A stretch of 64,000 nucleotides of DNA from contig NC_065923.1 of assembly GCF_024586455.1 (NCBI RefSeq), positions 4,467,501 to 4,531,500 on the forward strand, given 5' to 3'. A model generated the notes under the pieces. It ran no database searches. It had not been told where the DNA came from and was given only the letters and a program-made list of their open reading frames with translations. Numbering within the stretch: position 1 is the first letter of the stretch; each line of letters begins with the position of its first letter. The position numbers and the translations under genes were made by a program. Of the stretch, positions 61,681 through 64,000 are shown in pieces. The stretch comes from Bactrocera neohumeralis (Eukaryota > Arthropoda > Insecta > Diptera > Tephritidae).

Positions 61681-63183
61681 TATGAACCGGATACTATTAC
61701 TAGTTCAAATTTTAATAATTTATATTTGGCTATATAAGTGCCAACCGCCTAAAATAAATAGCCTTCTTCGGGGATTAGTGAAGAATTTTTTGGAAAAAGT
61801 GAATATTAAAGCTGATTTCCTCATATTCGATACCTAGTTAATAAGCCCCGATACTAGCCGACAGCTGAGACAATACTCGAAACAGACACAATAAACCTTA
61901 AAGGAAGAGTTCCTTTTATTCAGTATTTGTGGACTAGGTAAAGGCATGGTCTACCTTTTTCCATTTCAGTTATCAAATTTATTTATTTTAATGAAAATGT
62001 TCTCAATTTTTCATAATGTAGCTCTTCACATTTAGTCGAAATGTAACCGGAAAAATCTAGATATTTAAACTCTGTACAATGAAAATAAATTAGTAAAAAT
62101 AACTCTCCACAACATTCGGCCGCAGTGTCCCTAATGAAACTGAAAATAAAGGACACTACGATTGCGTATAAAAATGTACTCATATATATATATTAGCACT
62201 ACATGCCTAACATCTATTACACTCAAACTTTGGTTCGCCATGCCGTATACGTAACTATACGCAATTAACTATAGGGTTCGAGTAGATGGTGCGTAGACGA
62301 TTTATGCGTTTAACTAACGTGATTTGCGCCACTTCCACATCCAATAAGTAGACATTACCTTTAGCAGTTGATTTGTTGTACTTGTCGCCTCCAACAACAA
62401 ATGATCTCATAAATATTCATAACCATGCGTGAGCGAAGCCTTCTCCGGCCAATGGATGCCTGTGAAAGGGTGGATGTGTTTGTATATGTAGATATATGTA
62501 ATATGGATGCGCATTTCAGCAACACGACTTTAATAATCCAAACCTAGGAGACACACATAAAATATATTTGTATTTATGTACGTGTATGTGGAATATTTGC
62601 AGGTATGCAGGTGGGTTGGTGCTTAGAATGTCTATACGCCATTTTCGAATTAATCACTTGCTCATTCCTTAACTAATCTACGCCTGCAGCATTTCATAGA
62701 GCAATTTAAGTCTGTGATTTATCACGTTTATTTAATTAAATCAACTTCAGAAGCAAGCAATATCTAGCTGGCTGGAGACAGTTATTCATTGACGCGTGTG
62801 ACAAATGCAAATTAGGCAACTTGATTTTCTAACTTCAATTCTACACACTTTTTATATGCATATTAGATTTCTCTGTTCTTCATATACCATTTGAGTATAT
62901 TTATAACACATATGTATGTATGATTAAATTAAGAAATGCTTTTGTTGTTTTATTATGTCTGCAAAATTTAAGTTAGTTTCTTACTTTATAATTTGGCGAC
63001 AAAAACATCAAAAATTTTTCATGACTGTGCTAAAGAGTATGTGTACGTGAATCAAATATATAATTGTTATTTGTCGGCTCAGCAAAATTTTATAATCATC
63101 AACGGCTTTCCAATTCATTGCTTTAGCTTTAGCTTTATATAAATAAATTTCTTCTGAATAAAGAATTTTATTTTTATTCGTAG
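61681..63183. other. AT-rich distal intron DNA
   Basis: No exon is supported between the LINE remnant and exon 3. There are TATATG tracts (62480-62600) and a few complex blocks around 62270-62480. A pyrimidine/TA-rich run precedes the exon 3 acceptor at 63181-63183. Confidence 0.4.
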
Positions 63184-63366
63184 AACATTCCCACCTATCC
63201 GGAATTCGGCGAAGATGTATTCTATTGGCTGCGCGATACTCTCGAGGTGACTGAGGATAACTTATACTCACTTTTAAATACTCGCTCTGGAGGGTTTCTA
63301 TTGTGCACCGAGGATGGTATTTGTTATGACGCACCAAATTTAGGTGCGATCTGCTGCCCTTTCTGA
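63184..63366 (+). CDS. Secreted cysteine-tail protein, exon 3 (C-terminus)
   Basis: Acceptor TTTTTATTCGTAG precedes 63184 and the phase (0) fits exon 2. The exon reads NIPTYPEFGEDVFYWLRDTL, EVTEDNLYSLLNTRSGG, then a cysteine cluster with spacing C-x5-C-x9-C-C and the end CCPF before TGA at 63364-63366. All four cysteines of the 166-residue precursor (147, 153, 163, 164) are here, enough for two disulphides in a small C-terminal knot. A single basic residue at NTR|SGG could in principle be a processing site, but no dibasic site precedes the cluster. This could be a peptide-hormone precursor, an antimicrobial-like peptide or another secreted factor; I do not recognise it. The 203-codon antisense frame here is a shadow. 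Confidence 0.8.
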   Translation, partial: NIPTYPEFGEDVFYWLRDTLEVTEDNLYSLLNTRSGGFLLCTEDGICYDAPNLGAICCPF

Positions 63367-63587
63367 GGAACCCTTTAAGGAGCCAATGAAGGATCAATGG
63401 AACCTGGAGGAGAAATGGAAAATGTATGGAATATGACTTGAAAAATTCACAAATAATATAAATAATGCAAAAGAAAATTGTAAAATTAAAATATATATTA
63501 AAAACTCTTTGCATTGTAAAACAAAGCGGTCTGGCAACGCCTTGCTTATATATTGCTACTACTTTTATCATAAAATTATAAAATAAA
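63367..63587 (+). other. 3' UTR of the secreted-protein gene
   Basis: AT-rich sequence follows the stop codon. A canonical AATAAA at 63582-63587 lies about 215 nt after the stop and is a plausible polyadenylation signal, preceded by weaker AT-rich variants. The true cleavage site is not known. Confidence 0.45.
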
Positions 63588-64000
63588 ACTTTATCGATCA
63601 TAACATAATTTCGTTTCATATTAAGCTATAACGCCTAAATGTAGGCTAAATTTCGTAATTTTTAAACCTAAATGTCGGCTGTGTATAGCGTCAGCAGTAA
63701 TTTAGTGATTACTAAAAAGGAATTTTTTGCTCAGTGCTTACTCAAAAACTGAAACGAAAAGACATTCGTATTCCGTCAAAATATTCAGACAATTGTTTGA
63801 TTCTGTTAAATTTCAATTTCAGTGGAAAGCTCAATAAAAAAAATATAGTTTTCGGGATTCCAGCGTGCTTACAGTTGTTAACATTTCAAACAGGTTTTTC
63901 GTTCTACCGCGTAAACTACTGTTATTGTTGTTTCTGTTTTTCTGCTGCATCACATTGCGGTATTTATGCCCAGTCGGACCGAAGTCACACGCTTCTTTTG
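63588..64000. other. Non-coding DNA at the window end
   Basis: Nothing recognisable. The short related words CGCCTAAATGTAGGC and CCTAAATGTCGGC occur at about 63630-63680. No gene is supported. Confidence 0.4.

Larger units (their letters stand above)
40473..63183 (+). other. Intron 2 of the secreted-protein gene (22.7 kb)
   Basis: Bounded by GTAAGT and TTTTTATTCGTAG. It holds at least five transposase or LINE remnants, long dispersed repeats and several GC-richer islands (about 42.6-43.2, 45.6-46.2, 47.0-47.6, 50.5-50.9, 51.9-52.3 and 58.6-59.7 kb). No intact nested gene was found. A phase 0-0 exon could be skipped and remain undetected. Confidence 0.65.

Noticed and set aside
63008..63619. 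203-codon minus-strand frame, second longest in the window
   Set aside because: It lies antisense to exon 3 of the secreted-protein gene and its 3' UTR. The sense strand has matching splice phases, and the minus product has no recognisable domain.

Overview
The window looks like nuclear DNA from a higher (schizophoran) fly, most probably a tephritid fruit fly. The case rests on an insect-type CRTC gene with fly-like polyglutamine runs, AT-rich intergenic DNA full of TATATG-type simple repeats, and many decayed mariner-like transposons. Species assignment is inference. There are no bacterial-style operons, tRNAs, rRNAs or CRISPR arrays that I can see.

Two protein-coding genes can be supported. 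(1) On the minus strand, 12140-14842 is a single uninterrupted 900-codon frame for the CREB-regulated transcription coactivator (CRTC/TORC). It starts with the conserved CREB-binding helix and ends with the conserved C-terminal activation domain. Its family-typical end (DLN, then TGA) is followed in the same frame by 126 more open codons, ending at TAA (11759-11761). These encode a strongly acidic tail, so this is a good candidate for stop-codon readthrough. (2) On the plus strand, three small exons (35675-35858, 40324-40472, 63184-63366) have matching splice signals and phases. They join into a 166-residue secreted protein with a signal peptide, two N-glycosylation sequons and four cysteines clustered at the C-terminus. 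I do not recognise it. Its introns are 4.5 kb and 22.7 kb, so it spans almost half the window, and an untranslated exon must lie upstream.

Layout: 1-11.7 kb is AT-rich flank with a decayed transposase (about 3.1-3.8 kb) and a small inverted-repeat element (7.3 kb). 11.76-15.4 kb is CRTC and its leader. 15.7-17.8 kb holds two related mariner remnants in a partly duplicated segment. 18-29.5 kb is non-coding, with GC-richer islands at about 18.3, 22.0, 25.4-25.8 and 27.2-28.6 kb that could be promoter or enhancer DNA. 29.8-34.4 kb holds a MITE-like element and two mariner remnants. 35.7-63.6 kb is the secreted-protein gene; its introns contain LINE fragments, at least five transposase remnants, dispersed repeats and GC-richer segments.

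All transposable elements seen here are broken, with stops, frameshifts or internal deletions. Nothing suggests the two genes work together: CRTC is a cAMP/energy-responsive nuclear coactivator, and the other product would enter the secretory pathway. Most other open frames are chance frames or antisense shadows.
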